Shown one piece after another: positions 33,833 to 45,088 of a stretch of 64,000 bases of DNA. The notes below the pieces were generated by a model. That model was not told the origin of the DNA. It did no database searches and worked only from the letters and a program-made list of their open reading frames with translations. This stretch comes from Cliona cf. orientalis (taxonomy: Eukaryota > Porifera > Demospongiae > Clionaida > Clionaidae). Made by a program: the position numbers and the translations under genes. The stretch spans positions 9,599,406 to 9,663,405 of the forward strand of contig OZ005698.1 in NCBI GenBank assembly GCA_963930775.1. The letters are read 5' to 3'. The stretch's first letter is position 1; every line of letters starts with the position of its first letter.

Positions 33833-36238
33833 CTTCTCTCTCTCTCCCTCATAGCTTTCTTCTGACCTGTCTGTCTTTGTAGAGGAGGCTGAACAGATTA
33901 ATGATGGGGACAAACTCATTCTCTACGATCTGACCAGGCTGCTTGCTCTGAACGGTGCTGGAGAAGTGCAGCAGAGACCACATCAGCCAGTCCTTCCCCT
34001 TCCTCAGCTTAGAGTGAGACAGCTGCAACAAATAAATCGAATGGTATAATATTATGTATAAGGTAATTCGCGTTAATTTCGTTGGCAAAATGTTTGTGTT
34101 AGAAATATTTGTATACAATATTTTCATCAACTTCAAGCATGTGCCATATATTTGCTGTATAAGTTAGTACAGGTAAACTATTTTCATGCAAAAAATTTCG
34201 TGCAAAACAAAAAATTTTTAACAAAAATTTTCGTAGTTGCTACAGATGTGCACACATTTTGAGTCAGGACTGATAACCAATGAAAGCAGAGGACCAGTAC
34301 TTCAATTGTGTGTACCTTGACCCTGAGCTTGTTGAGAAGAGATGTGAAGTTAATGAGCTGAAGAAAGTAGCAGAAGACCATTTGGCTGGCAAAATGGCTC
34401 CAAGCCTCAAACGCCTGGCCTCCGAACTGTGCGTCTCCCTCGCTCCCCACACTCTCGGAGAGCTGGAGGGCTGCCATGCAGAGACGAACCAAAGCACCTT
34501 CAACAAGCTCACTCGGTTGAAGCTGCTGGCGATTCAAACCAAGGATACTGTGAATGGCGTCTTTGGAGTTCTGCTGAGCTATGACGTGATAGAGAACATC
34601 TCGCTGAGGGGAAAGGAGAGACTGGAGAGGGAGAGAGAGAGAGAGTCAGATATGAAGTGCTAGTCAATAATTGTAGTTACTTGTTTGTATGGGAGCATTC
34701 CCTTGAGAGCGCAGCACTGCTTGGTGGGATCCAACCTCCACACACTAAGGCTGACGTTGGATATACCCAGCACTGGACGCAGGTGTGGCTGGACTGAAAG
34801 GGTTAAAAATAATAAATCACATGCCAAACACCAGGCATGTCTGAATAATTTTCCAAGCATGGATAGAATATGTACCAATTCCTGAGACTAGGTCAGCGGT
34901 GCTCCTCATGCTGTTCTGTAGTTCATCAATGACCTTTTGCAGCACCTGAACAAAAAAATATAATATTATCATCAGTGTATTCCATGGCAACAACTGATGA
35001 GTAGGGGCTTACCCAATGGGGAGAGGTGTTGCCTTTGTCAGGGTAGTGACGGCGAATCTACGTGCACAACAGCAAAAATAAAATTTGATCAGAGATTGCT
35101 ATGAAAATAATTTAGACCTACGGCATCATGTGCAAAGTAGGCGGGGAGAAGGGAGGAGTTTCGGTCAAGAATGTACGCCAGCAACTGCAGTTTTTTTTTA
35201 GTGAATAATTATCAATAATAAATTATTGAAATTTCAATCCAACTGACCTTTTGACCTTTGAGCAGAGCCACAACCTGTTCCTCTGGTATCTGCCGAGGGA
35301 CGTGGTCAAATTTGTCAAAGAGGAGTTTCATGAGTTCTCGGCAACCCTTGTAGTGGACTCCGCCCACAATCTCCTGCACAAGGTCGAGGGTCTCGCTCCA
35401 CACCAACGCATTGCCGGACAAATTCAAATGACGAACCAGCGACTCACACACAAAACTACAGTGCAGCATATTTATAATCATAATTATTGTATAGCCGGAA
35501 ATATTGGCAGGGAATTAAATTTGGCGGTTTGGCAGTCTACATCACAACTGCCAAATTAAAATCCGCCAAAATTTCCTACTCGCATACATACGTATGGCGA
35601 TCTCGTACCAAACTGCCAAATTTAAATCCGCTAATATTCTTGCAATAGCGATTTTGGGCTCAACCGCCAAATTTAATTCCCGCCAAAATTTCCGGCTATA
35701 CGGTATATCAAATGAGTTTTGAGACACACCCTGGCTTGAGATGTCCCTGGGCGATGAGACTGCGAAGGACCTGCAGGAGGCTGGCCACACGCTGGTGGTT
35801 GCTCTGATCAGCGATGTAATTCACATACTGGTCCAGGTATACAGGGAGGTTCTCCTGTGGAAGTGTGTAATTAAAAATTATGTGAGTGTCGGAGTGTCAT
35901 AGAGTGCGGATGTCAAGACCTTGGGTGAGGTGGTGAAGATAGATTTGAGTTTTTCAGGAAGGTTCAGCTGCTCTCGTCTCTCGGGGATCAGCACTCGCTT
36001 CAGGCAGCCGTGAAAGGCGCTCTCCAACGCATCCTCAGCCTAAAGGGTGTGGGATATAATAAATATTATCGACAGCTTTATAGCGTGGCGATCCAACTAC
36101 ACAACTCACGAGCGTGGTGTCTAGAAACTGCTTGATGTCGATCGGTGCCGTCTGCTGAACCGTTAGACCTAGGTCCATGGGCTGGATCCCCTGTGACCCA
36201 CCACCACCTGCCGCAACGAAATCGGTGGAGGCAGCCAT
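26514..36238 (-). CDS. MED23: Mediator complex subunit 23
   Basis: This is a tail-module subunit of the nuclear Mediator complex. 34 exons were traced with all phases agreeing (complement; 5' to 3'): 36238-36110, 36039-35920, 35854-35730, 35455-35248, 35184-35122, 35057-35013, 34945-34876, 34793-34681, 34603-34316, 34022-33867, 33755-33672, 33602-33541, 33489-33407, 33170-32980, 31031-30902, 30827-30559, 30380-30308, 30241-30178, 30105-29914, 29769-29622, 29568-29497, 29440-29330, 29271-29212, 29152-29071, 29008-28983, 28909-28807, 28690-28592, 28470-28321, 27961-27799, 27736-27655, 27592-27405, 27337-27217, 27152-27064, 26688-26514. The product is 1377 aa, near the animal length of about 1370. 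Conserved stretches include LVQEIVGGVHYKGCRELMK, AVFKSQAWGVLHALLE, CCLRFLP, CVELMALPLPGKDV, KNEWQLLYVCHLIGPIL and MPLKLRLKF. Start MAASTDF at 36238 was chosen; an in-frame ATG lies 66 bp upstream. Three introns carry TACCGTA elements and one carries large tandem arrays. Confidence 0.95.
26735..26959. mobile_element. TACCGTA-ended inverted-repeat element (MED23 intron)
   Basis: About 225 bp, starting TACCGTATAGCCGGAAATAT and ending in its degraded complement (CCAGTTATATGGTA). The interior alternates AAATTTGGCGGTT-like and complementary blocks, so most of the element can fold on itself. Non-coding. It belongs to the same family as 33212-33380, 35486-35705, 57945-58142 and 62046-62249. Confidence 0.8.
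28036..28235. repeat. Decayed palindromic repeat (MED23 intron)
   Basis: The left part (CTATCGTAGATCGTAAAATTTT) and the right part (AAATATCCCGATCTACAGTA) are imperfect inverted repeats about 200 bp apart with AT-rich, partly self-complementary sequence between. It looks like an old miniature element. Boundaries are approximate. Confidence 0.4.
31065..32970. repeat. Nested tandem arrays filling a MED23 intron
   Basis: The intron between the exons ending 32980 and starting 31031 contains two minisatellites. The first, about 31127-32033, has roughly 14 copies of a 63-bp unit (GGCGATGGCAGCATCAAGGG, then repeated GGTAAAATT motifs). The second, about 32034-32960, has a 38/39-bp unit (TTTTGCTGGATATTGTCCGG plus CAGAGAG) arranged in higher-order blocks of about 116 and 155 bp. 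A single diverged copy of the second unit lies at about 31065-31126, to the left of the first array, so the 63-bp array appears to sit inside the 39-bp array. Neither is coding; long open frames arise because 63 is a multiple of three. Confidence 0.9.
33212..33380. mobile_element. TACCGTA-ended inverted-repeat element (MED23 intron)
   Basis: 169 bp, beginning TACCGTATGGCCGAAAAATT and ending CTGGCTATACGGTA. The interior carries AAATTTGGCAGTTTGGCGG and its complement, AACCGCCAAATTTAAATCCG. Non-coding, same family as 26735-26959. Confidence 0.8.
35486..35705. mobile_element. TACCGTA-family inverted-repeat element (MED23 intron)
   Basis: About 220 bp with a degraded left end (TATTGTATAGCCGGAAATAT) and an intact right end (TCCGGCTATACGGTA). 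The interior is self-complementary like its relatives. Non-coding. Confidence 0.78.
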
Positions 36239-36474
36239 CTTGACGACCTTTACCAGGCATCGATACGGCTGTGTGAATTGACGACCTTTTACCACATTCA
36301 CCATTATATGCCATGGGTTACAGTAGATATATTCGAATAATTATTATTATTATAATTACATTACAAATTGTGATTGAGGTGCCGTCATTGAATTGTATAT
36401 TGACGACCTTTTACCACATGCACCGTTAGAACTATTACATGCAGCTACTGGGGATGTGGTCAAATTTTTCATTT

Positions 36475-37764
36475 TTACACAATTTGCAGAGGGTCCCTGT
36501 CATTTTCAGCTATAACGACCTCCACCTGTCCCCCTAATGCCGACTCTACTTGTCTCTTGTAAATTGTTTGCAGAAATCCCCTTTCCGTGTTAGTGTGCTC
36601 ACAGAGTACGACAGCCGTCCCTCTGGAGCACGCCTCCAGCACGTCATGGTGACCCATCTCCCCCGTCAGATAGACATCAGAGGCCACACCCGATAGCACA
36701 CTCCCTCCCGAGCCGGCACACACGGATACAGTCTTAACGACAGGGTCTTCCCCGTCCTGGCTACTGGATCCGGAACGAAGAGTGGGGACGGCCAGACGGA
36801 GGTGCGGGAGATTAAGATGTTGCTTGACCTTGGCCACCAGTTGAGAGAGAGGGAGGGGAGAGGAGAGAGTTAGCTTCTTGCCGCCTCGTTGATGAATGTC
36901 ACACTAAAAATTATTTAACATTACATCACAATTGAGTCAGAGGCAGGATGATTTTCACCAACCTGTTGGTTTGCCTTGCTGGTGATCTCCGAGGTTGGAA
37001 ATTTCTCCTTGAGAGTTGGCAGCAGCTGAGCTAAAGTGCTGTCAGTGCACAAAATATCGACACCAGATTTCCTATAATAATTACATGTATTTATAATAAA
37101 AGAATAATTTGAAGACATAAAAATAGAAACATTTTCACTTGTGTGTTATTTTCTTTCCAACTCACCCAACATCATTGTAAGTTAAAGAGATGTTCTTCCC
37201 AGCATTCAGTGAATCACAGATGTCCTTCACATCCTCAAAGCTAGCACCATGCAGCTGCACCAGGTTACCCAATCTAGTCGGGGTCTTCCCCACTCCTAGG
37301 GAGGATACCCCTCCCTCCCCGAGCCCAGACAAGAGCCAGTCGTTTATCATTGGGTCCAGCGCAGTGTGTGGAGAATATACAGCCATGCCGCTCTGTATTG
37401 CTCGGAGGATAATGCGATCTTTAGCTGAATTTTGAATGAGTCTTTTCATTGGACGAAATATCGGTGGATGGTACGAAATGATTAGGCCAATTTTATCCCC
37501 CGGCAGACTCACAGCATCCTCCATCACTTGCTCAGTGAGGTCATTGGTGAGTAAAACCCTGCTAATTAATTCAGTCTGCTTCGGTTCGACCAACAGTCCA
37601 ACATTATCCCAACTTTCAGCAAATTTTGAAGGTGAAATTTCTTCCAGCTTGGCAATGATGCTCCTTAGGTCCATGGCAGTGGAGAGAGAGGGAGAGGAAT
37701 GGAGCAGTCTGGAGGAGGGAGAGAAAGCTACCAGTAGTCTACTGGAGGAGAGCAGCCTCAACAT
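36475..37764 (-). CDS. NIF3L1: NIF3-like protein 1
   Basis: This is a member of the widely conserved NIF3/DUF34 family of metal-binding proteins; the molecular role is not settled. Exons are complement(37166..37764), complement(36963..37071) and complement(36475..36903), phase-consistent, 378 aa, near the family length. Landmarks are FAESWDNVGLLVEP, the metal-ligand motif ISYHPPIFRPMK, AVYSPHTALD, and the C-terminal VYLTGEMGHHDVLEA and LCEHTNTERGFLQ. The first 30 residues are Ser/Leu/Arg-rich and could be a mitochondrial targeting peptide; an in-frame Met (MDLRSIIAKL) gives a shorter alternative start. The start lies in purine-rich repeats (37680-37880). Confidence 0.94.
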
Positions 37765-37987
37765 AAGACCTCAATCACTAGAGAAAGAGAGAGGGAGAAA
37801 GAGAAAGATAGATGGAGAGAGAGAGAGAGAGAGAAAGATAGATGGAGAGAGAGAGAGAGAGATAGAGAGAGAGAATATAATATCAGCATATACATGCATG
37901 ATAATTTGAACACAATGTCACAAATATCAATAAATAATATTATTATGGACCATATAAATAAATTATATAGTACAATAATGTCATTAA
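37765..37987. repeat. GA-rich microsatellite spacer
   Basis: GAGA and AGATAGATGGAGAGAG repeats occupy about 37780-37875 between NIF3L1 and SIRT4. The remainder is AT-rich and should contain the SIRT4 3' UTR. Confidence 0.6.
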
Positions 37988-38920
37988 TTAAATATTTCCT
38001 CTATCTAGCAGAGTCTGGAAGGCCTGGCCACACCTCCCTACTATTTTAACGTTTGCGAGATGGTCAGCTCTTGTTGGCCCTATGTTCAGAATGAGAAGGG
38101 GCTTCCCCACCTCGCTGCAGTGACGTATGTGTCGAAAAGAGGAATAAGTCTCTAGCGTTGATCCGACCACCATGCAGGCGTCTGACTCCTCCAGCCTCCC
38201 TGATATCTCTTCCACTCTCCTCTTTGGTACGCTATCACCAAAAAACACGACGTCAGGTTTTAGGACTCCTCCGCAGCGATCACAGTGAGGCGTCTTGAAC
38301 GTATGTATGGCAGATTCATCCACAAATACATCAGCGTCTGGAGCCAATCCCTCTGGCCTTATGGAACCCCAGTGAGGGTTCTCTCGAAATATCTTCTCTT
38401 GTAGTTCGTCTCGGGGCATCATGAAGCGACAGCTTAGGCAGATGACGCTGGCTACAGTCCCGTGAAGCTCGGTGAGGCGTCTAGATCCGGATTTGTGATG
38501 AAGAGAGTCTACATTTTGTGTGACTAGCCAGTGGAGTCGATCTCGGTGCTCCAGTGTAGCCAGAAACTTGTGCGTGACGTTAGGTTTGAAGCTTGAGAAC
38601 ACCGGCCATGCTGTTGTGTTGCGAGCCCAGTAGCGCTGACGAACGCTAGCACTGCGTAGGAAATCAGAGTAGTTTGTCGGCCTTTGATCGCTGGTGGCAT
38701 AGAGACCGACTCCTTCCGAACGATAGTCTTTGATGCCGCTTTCAGTGGAAACGCCAGCTCCAGTCAACACAAATAGTCTTTTCGAGGAGAGGATGAACTC
38801 TTCTAGTCGTGATATGTCACTCACAGATAACCGTGAGTGCGCTGGTACAGTCTCTGGAAATTGGACGCGCGTCAACGACGCCCTTAGCAATCTTAACACA
38901 CTCAACTTCATGACAGACAA
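37988..38920 (-). CDS. SIRT4: NAD-dependent sirtuin, SIRT4 class
   Basis: This is an NAD-dependent protein deacylase or lipoamidase; SIRT4 relatives act in mitochondria. Single exon, 310 aa. The Rossmann-fold NAD site is TGAGVSTESGIKDYRS, followed by the TQNVDSLH motif, the catalytic His in LHGT, four zinc cysteines as CLSC and CDRC, PDVVFFGDSVP and VVGSTLETYS. The N-terminus (MKLSVLRLLRASLTR) is basic and hydrophobic, fitting a mitochondrial presequence. The insertion between the NAD motifs (YWARNTTAWPVFSSFKPN) is typical of class II sirtuins. The gene is divergent from the coiled-coil gene with only 128 bp between starts. Confidence 0.95.
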   Translation of the reverse strand: MSVMKLSVLRLLRASLTRVQFPETVPAHSRLSVSDISRLEEFILSSKRLFVLTGAGVSTESGIKDYRSEGVGLYATSDQRPTNYSDFLRSASVRQRYWARNTTAWPVFSSFKPNVTHKFLATLEHRDRLHWLVTQNVDSLHHKSGSRRLTELHGTVASVICLSCRFMMPRDELQEKIFRENPHWGSIRPEGLAPDADVFVDESAIHTFKTPHCDRCGGVLKPDVVFFGDSVPKRRVEEISGRLEESDACMVVGSTLETYSSFRHIRHCSEVGKPLLILNIGPTRADHLANVKIVGRCGQAFQTLLDRGNI

Positions 38921-39048
38921 GACACTAAAACATGTAGAGAACTCTTACCTAACGTTTTTGGGAAATTTCCAAATGGAGCGCATCGATTTCTAATTAGCGC
39001 GCACCAAATCTTTGTACTCGCGGGTCAATTCAAATTCTGGAGGTCAAG
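38921..39048. promoter_or_regulatory. Short divergent promoter of SIRT4 and coiled-coil gene
   Basis: 128 bp separate the divergent start codons, so a shared promoter is the simplest reading. No clear motif was recognised. Confidence 0.45.
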
Positions 39049-40965
39049 ATGGAACGCTCACCGCTGAAGAGTGTGGAGAACACGAGACGCGAGCCAGCAG
39101 AGAAGAGTTATAAGAAGCTATACCATGAGCTGGTCGAACGTCACAGCGTGCTTCAGTCCCAACTGGAGAGCTACAATAACCTATTTCAAAAGATGGAGAA
39201 AATTGAACAGTTGAAGGTATAAAACTCCACACAGCTGATTTTAGCGCAAACGAGTGCGGCGTCAATTGGTGTGCTTATTAATAAATAGGGCCAAGTATTG
39301 GCAACTTTATCAGAGAAGCAGGCAGAGTTGGAGAGGCAAAGTGAGGAGCTGGGGAGGGAGAAGGAAGACTGGGAGCTAGCCCTCTCCAAGGCCTCACTCA
39401 ACCAGAGAGAATTGGAGAAGGTACCTGCAAATTACTGTTATTAATATTATTAATCCAATTATAAGGGGTCTGTTATATATAATTACCATAATTATAGACA
39501 TGTGCTGACCTGCATGCAACATGTGATATGTACCACTCTGACTACACTGCGATGAGCGGTCGCCTGCTAGCACAGCTGGCCATCGTCAAGGCCCAGCACA
39601 GAGTTCAGCAACAGACTGTTCAATCTTTGAAACAAAGGTACATGTAGACATATTCGTGCTGTATCATTATGTCATTATGATGTAATCTCCCTGTAGGGTG
39701 ACCGGGAAAAGGGTGGAAGTGCAAAAACTGAAGAAAACCGTTTCCAAATATGCACAATCACTTCAGGTATTTTAGCGGTGCTCCCCCTCTGTCTCTCTCT
39801 CACTGTATATCTGATTGTTCTGCCCCCCGTAGAGAAATCGTCGGGAATTTCAAGAGTCACTGGATTTTTCAGAAGCAGAGAGAGCAACATTAGCTGAGGA
39901 GAATGCAGAACTCAATGGAAAAGTCTCAACACTCACAGTTCAACTCAGTGAGGCAAACCAACTCAACCAACAAGCAAGGTATCATCTAAATCTGCTAAAT
40001 ATGCACAGAATTATTATTTTGTGGGCCGCTGTCCTGCATAAAATTTTTGTGGGACGTTGTCCTCCTATCATAACGCTATTTTATTTTTAGAATCCTATTA
40101 AAAGAACGTGAGGCGGCGCTAGAGGCACTCTCACACCAAAAGGATGAGGAGGAACAAGATACTACCATCGACATCACAGCTACCGCAGAGTCTGGTGGGT
40201 GTGGTCAGACCTGCAGTGGGTGTGGTCAGCTGCGGAGTGAATTAGACGCTGCACTGTTGAAGCTGAACGAACAGAGCTGTGCCAAATATGGCGACTTACT
40301 CAGAGAGAACTTCACTCTCACACAAAAGGTATTACAGGCAGAACCGTTACAACCCCTCCCCCACCCAAATGCTTAACTTTACTCCTGTCACTATTTCCAG
40401 CTCTCAGTCGTAATAATTATTTTGTGTTTTGTAGTTGAAGAGTCTGGAGGAGACAGTGTCTAGAGGTATGAGTGAGTTTGAACGGCTGACCACCTACACA
40501 CAAGAATACAAGACTAAATCAAAATACAAGGTATGTACGATATTATGGAATTTACCGTATAGCGGGAAAATTTCGAGGGAGAAAACTTTCACAGAATGTT
40601 AAAACTGGTCGCATAATGGGTGTGGCATGCCTAGAATTTCATGGAGAAAACTTTCGCAGATGGCTGAAAAATTGCGAAATTCGTGAAAGTTTTCTCCCTC
40701 GAAAGTTTCCCGCTATATGGTATGCTGCAAAACTTCAACTTTCAATGATCTACTCTTAATTTGAGCTGGGGTGTATTTTTCTTGTCAGATTGATGTTCTG
40801 AAGGAGAACTTGAGCAAGGCGGAGGAAGAGGTCTCGGAGCTAGACCACATCATCGACCAGGTACGAGAGGTCATGCACAAGGAAATAGGCGTGGTCAAGC
40901 ATAGCCCCGCCCTCCTACGACTCATCAGAGAACTGGATGGAGTGGAGGCTCCTAATTCATACTAA
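39049..40965 (+). CDS. Coiled-coil protein, unidentified
   Basis: Exons are 39049..39216, 39289..39420, 39498..39637, 39697..39766, 39833..39978, 40091..40328, 40435..40530 and 40789..40965, phase-consistent, 388 aa. The protein is almost entirely charged heptad-type helix (for example KKLYHELVERHSVLQSQLES, EKQAELERQSEELGREKEDW), with a short insert holding CGQTCSGCGQL, two close CxxC-like pairs. The C-terminus (EVSELDHIIDQVREVMHKEI, then LLRLIRELDG) looks like a conserved tail. I do not recognise the family; a centrosomal, ciliary or Golgi coiled-coil protein is possible but unsupported. The seventh intron carries a 170-bp palindromic element. Confidence 0.8.
40553..40722. mobile_element. 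TACCGTA-ended near-perfect palindrome (coiled-coil gene intron)
   Basis: 170 bp. Starts TACCGTATAGCGGGAAAATT and ends TTTCCCGCTATATGGTA, with GAGGGAGAAAACTTTC repeated inverted near each end. The ends match the TACCGTATAGC family but the interior differs, so it is a second family sharing termini. Confidence 0.78.
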
Positions 40966-41235
40966 TTAGCTATATATATCGCCCCATCACTTTCTCAATT
41001 TGTGCTGTACTTGTAAGGTGATTGTTGTTTTTGTACCATATATACAGCGACTTAGGTGCCCCCCCCCTCTATTGTTGGTTGTATTTCCTCCCAACTTTGT
41101 ATATTATACAAGTCTACATTAAAGCTTGCCAAACAAGAGAAAAGTTTCCAGGGGAACATATGCATCCCACCAAACAATAAATAAATTTCCGATAGAATAA
41201 TATCAATATAATATACACAGACAGACAGAATAGTT
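40966..41235. other. Convergent spacer between coiled-coil gene and MOCS3
   Basis: 270 bp of AT-rich sequence with a C run near 41055. It should contain both 3' UTRs; ATTAAA at 41118 could serve as the plus-strand polyadenylation signal. Nothing else was seen. Confidence 0.45.
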
Positions 41236-43140
41236 TCAATACTCTGGGAATGTGGGGTCTACAGTTCTTGCCCACCCAGAGAGCCCACTGCTAACATCCT
41301 TCACTACAGCAGACAATTTGCTCTGGGAAGAAGAAAAGTGTTTTTGCAGCAGGAGCACTGCCTTCTGTGAGTCGTTGCCATGGTGACACACTACATAAAC
41401 TGGTAGTGGCTCTGAAAAATTTGCAAGGTATATAGTGGTGTGCAATTATTTCCAGGAAATGATCAATGCTAAACCTTGTAAATTGTGCTCCAATACTAAC
41501 TCCCCTGCACTACGGCCCAGAGTCTCCAATGCCGACTCAGCTGTTTTGGGGTTCTCCAATTGAGACAATGGAAAATCTGCATGGTCAGCACAATTCACAC
41601 CTTGTATATGAAAGATAATATTTTCCTCTCACTTTTAGAATTTTGAAGGTGACATATCTCATACTGCACGGGCTCCCTGACGTCAACTAGCAGATGTGCA
41701 TGTCCCAAGTCCACCACTTGTTTGTACTGCTGACACGTCACCCTCTGACCTGGCTCCAGGATACTCACCGCTTCAGACTTGTCATCCGCCCTTGATCCAC
41801 AGAACAGTTCGTAGTCAATTAGCTCTGTGATGGTAGGGTTGTCCCCACAGACTGCACAGGAGGGCTGCTTTGGTCGAAGCTTCACTGTTCTAGTCACTCC
41901 AGACAATCCATCGAACACCAGCAATCTCTCACTGTAACTCACTAGAAATTGATCCTAATTTTGAAATCCGGCCAAATAAAAATTTTTGATCTTGTGCTTA
42001 CCACCAATCTTGGCTGCTATCTTCATGACCTCTAGAGCTTGTAATGTCCCTATCATGCCAGGTACTGTGCAGCAAGATACAATCATTGTAATTAAAGATT
42101 TTGAGGGGGGGGGGGGTAAGTTATTGATGTACCAGCTCCTAGTACCCCTCCATCAGAGCAGTTGGTGACCGTGTGTGGAGGAGGAGGAGTCGGGTAGAGA
42201 CAGCGATAACATGGACCACCAGCGTAGTTGTACACTGTCAGCTGACAGGTAGATTACATGGTGCGTGTGCGTCCGAGAGAGAGAGAGAAGAGAGGGGGAG
42301 AGAGTGAGTGTGCATAAAATAATAATTTTATTATTATGTATTGTGTGGTTGTTCAAATGCTCACCTGACCTTCGAACTTGAGAGCACTGCCAGAGACGAG
42401 TGGTTTGCCCAGTAGCACGCAGGCATCGTTGAGGAGGTATCTGGTAGCAACATTATCTGTGCAGTCGGCAATGATATCGTACCTTGGTAAGACATAGAGA
42501 TCACAAAGTCTTCATTCTCAATGTTTAGAGTAACGCTTACTGTTTTATGATGTCTATAGCATTTTCACTAGTTAGCAGAATGTGGTGGGTGTGGCAGATC
42601 ACGGATGAATTCAAGCTGTATGTAAAAAGATCATTAACCAGCACATAGACTGTTTACTCTGGATTGATGAGTGAACCTTATGATTGCTTTTTCTGCCGAG
42701 TGAGTCTTTGTCGCCCCCACCCTCCCCTCGCAGTGAAGTATCTGCCTGTGAAGGTTGCTGATCTCCACTGCATCGTAGTCCAGCAGCCCGAGCACTCCTA
42801 AAACAGCAACACACACATCAAACAATGAAAATCTACTACAAAACGTTAATTTATAATTAATTTTATAATTTTGGCTGACCAATTCCAGCTGCAGCGAGAT
42901 AAGTTGCCAGAGGGCAGCCCAGCCCACCCATACCAACCACCAGCACTGACGTCGACTTGAGACACTTCTGACCTACACAACATAATCTCCTGAATAGCAA
43001 CCATATTTAAACACTCAACGTATAATAATCATAGCTATTATCTATGGTATAATCATACCTCTCACCCCCCACTCTGGCAATATCAGCTGTCGCCCATATC
43101 TCCCAATATCCTCCCTCGATAAAGTGCAACTCGACGCCAT
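41236..43140 (-). CDS. MOCS3: Adenylyltransferase and sulfurtransferase MOCS3/UBA4
   Basis: This cytosolic E1-like enzyme adenylates and thiolates URM1 (tRNA thiolation) and MOCS2A (molybdopterin synthesis). Exons are complement of 43059..43140, 42880..42972, 42677..42797, 42541..42615, 42365..42482, 42133..42241, 42002..42064, 41633..41941, 41475..41600 and 41236..41411; all phases agree, 423 aa. The N-terminal ThiF/MoeB domain has [15 protein letters not shown], the ATP-binding [33 protein letters not shown] and the zinc cysteines CYRC and CAVC. The C-terminal rhodanese domain has [16 protein letters not shown] and the loop [10 protein letters not shown], whose Cys is the sulfur carrier. 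Some exons are only 60-120 bp. It is divergent from SBDS, 131 bp apart. Confidence 0.94.
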
Positions 43141-44233
<1,093 letters not shown>

Positions 44234-44289
44234 CAAATATCAATAAAACCTCTAAACTACCAGAACAACAATCTATTATTTATTTTGTG

Positions 44290-44878
44290 CTATACTTTCA
44301 GTGGTATAGCGTCTTTCTTCAGAATAGCTTCAACCTTTTCTTGAACTTCTCTTCTCTCGACTATAAAAGAAATTTTATTTCACAATTTTGGCCTCATCAA
44401 TATTTTGCATGCCTACCTGGGTTTGCAGCCCCTTGGATCATTTCTTTGAGTTTGATCTGATTATGCTTGACCAGAGCTCTCTGGCACGATCGTATGGTGC
44501 CACCAACATGCAGCACATGTGCAACACATGGTACCCTCTTGAAACTGGTAATGGTCGTCAGTGCAGCCCACACAGCCTTGTGGTGATCACGAGGGCAGCG
44601 CAGGATCAGCACTCGAGTCAACACATTCAGGTACTTGATATTGAGGGAGTGCTGGACACTAGCCAGGCCATAGTCACCATGGAGGGACAAAATGGCCTCC
44701 TTCACTGCGTCAAGAAGGCTCCTGGGAGTAGCACCAGCTAATGCTCTACTCCCATCCTCAGCTGAGCTGAATCTTAGTTCAACCAAGAGATACCTAAAAA
44801 TGTTAAAAATGTAGAGGAATAAAAAAAATTGGAAAGTCTGTTACTGAATAGACCTTACCTGTTCTTGTATCGCACCAT
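44290..44878 (-). CDS. POP5: Ribonuclease P/MRP protein subunit POP5
   Basis: This is a protein subunit of nuclear RNase P and RNase MRP (tRNA 5' and rRNA processing). Exons are complement(44859..44878), complement(44417..44793) and complement(44290..44360), phase-consistent, 155 aa. The first exon encodes only MVRYKN plus two bases, matching the conserved N-terminus MVR.K.RYLL that continues as RYLLVEL in exon 2. Other landmarks are LLDAVKEAILSLHGDYGLAS, VLILRCPRDHHKAVWAAL and HVLHVGGTIRSCQRALVKHN. The gene is divergent from OSBP with 210 bp between start codons. Confidence 0.94.
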
Positions 44879-45088
44879 ACACCTCGTGGTCTCCTTAAAA
44901 ATCACATACCCTTATAATTCAGCGAGAAAAGGATTAAGAAAGAAATGACCTCATATCTGCGCGTGCGCATTCGGTAATTGGAGTAAATTAACCACGCCCC
45001 CCGTTCCAGTAGCTGCATGCTTTATCTAGGAAAGAAAGAGAGAAGCTTCTTTTGCAAGCTCAGCTAAGACGATCGATCGAGCGCTGCT
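44879..45088. promoter_or_regulatory. Divergent promoter of POP5 and OSBP with NRF1-type palindrome
   Basis: 210 bp between divergent starts. TGCGCGTGCGCA at 44958-44969 is a close match to the NRF1 palindrome and lies near the centre. Function is inferred from motif and position. Confidence 0.55.
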
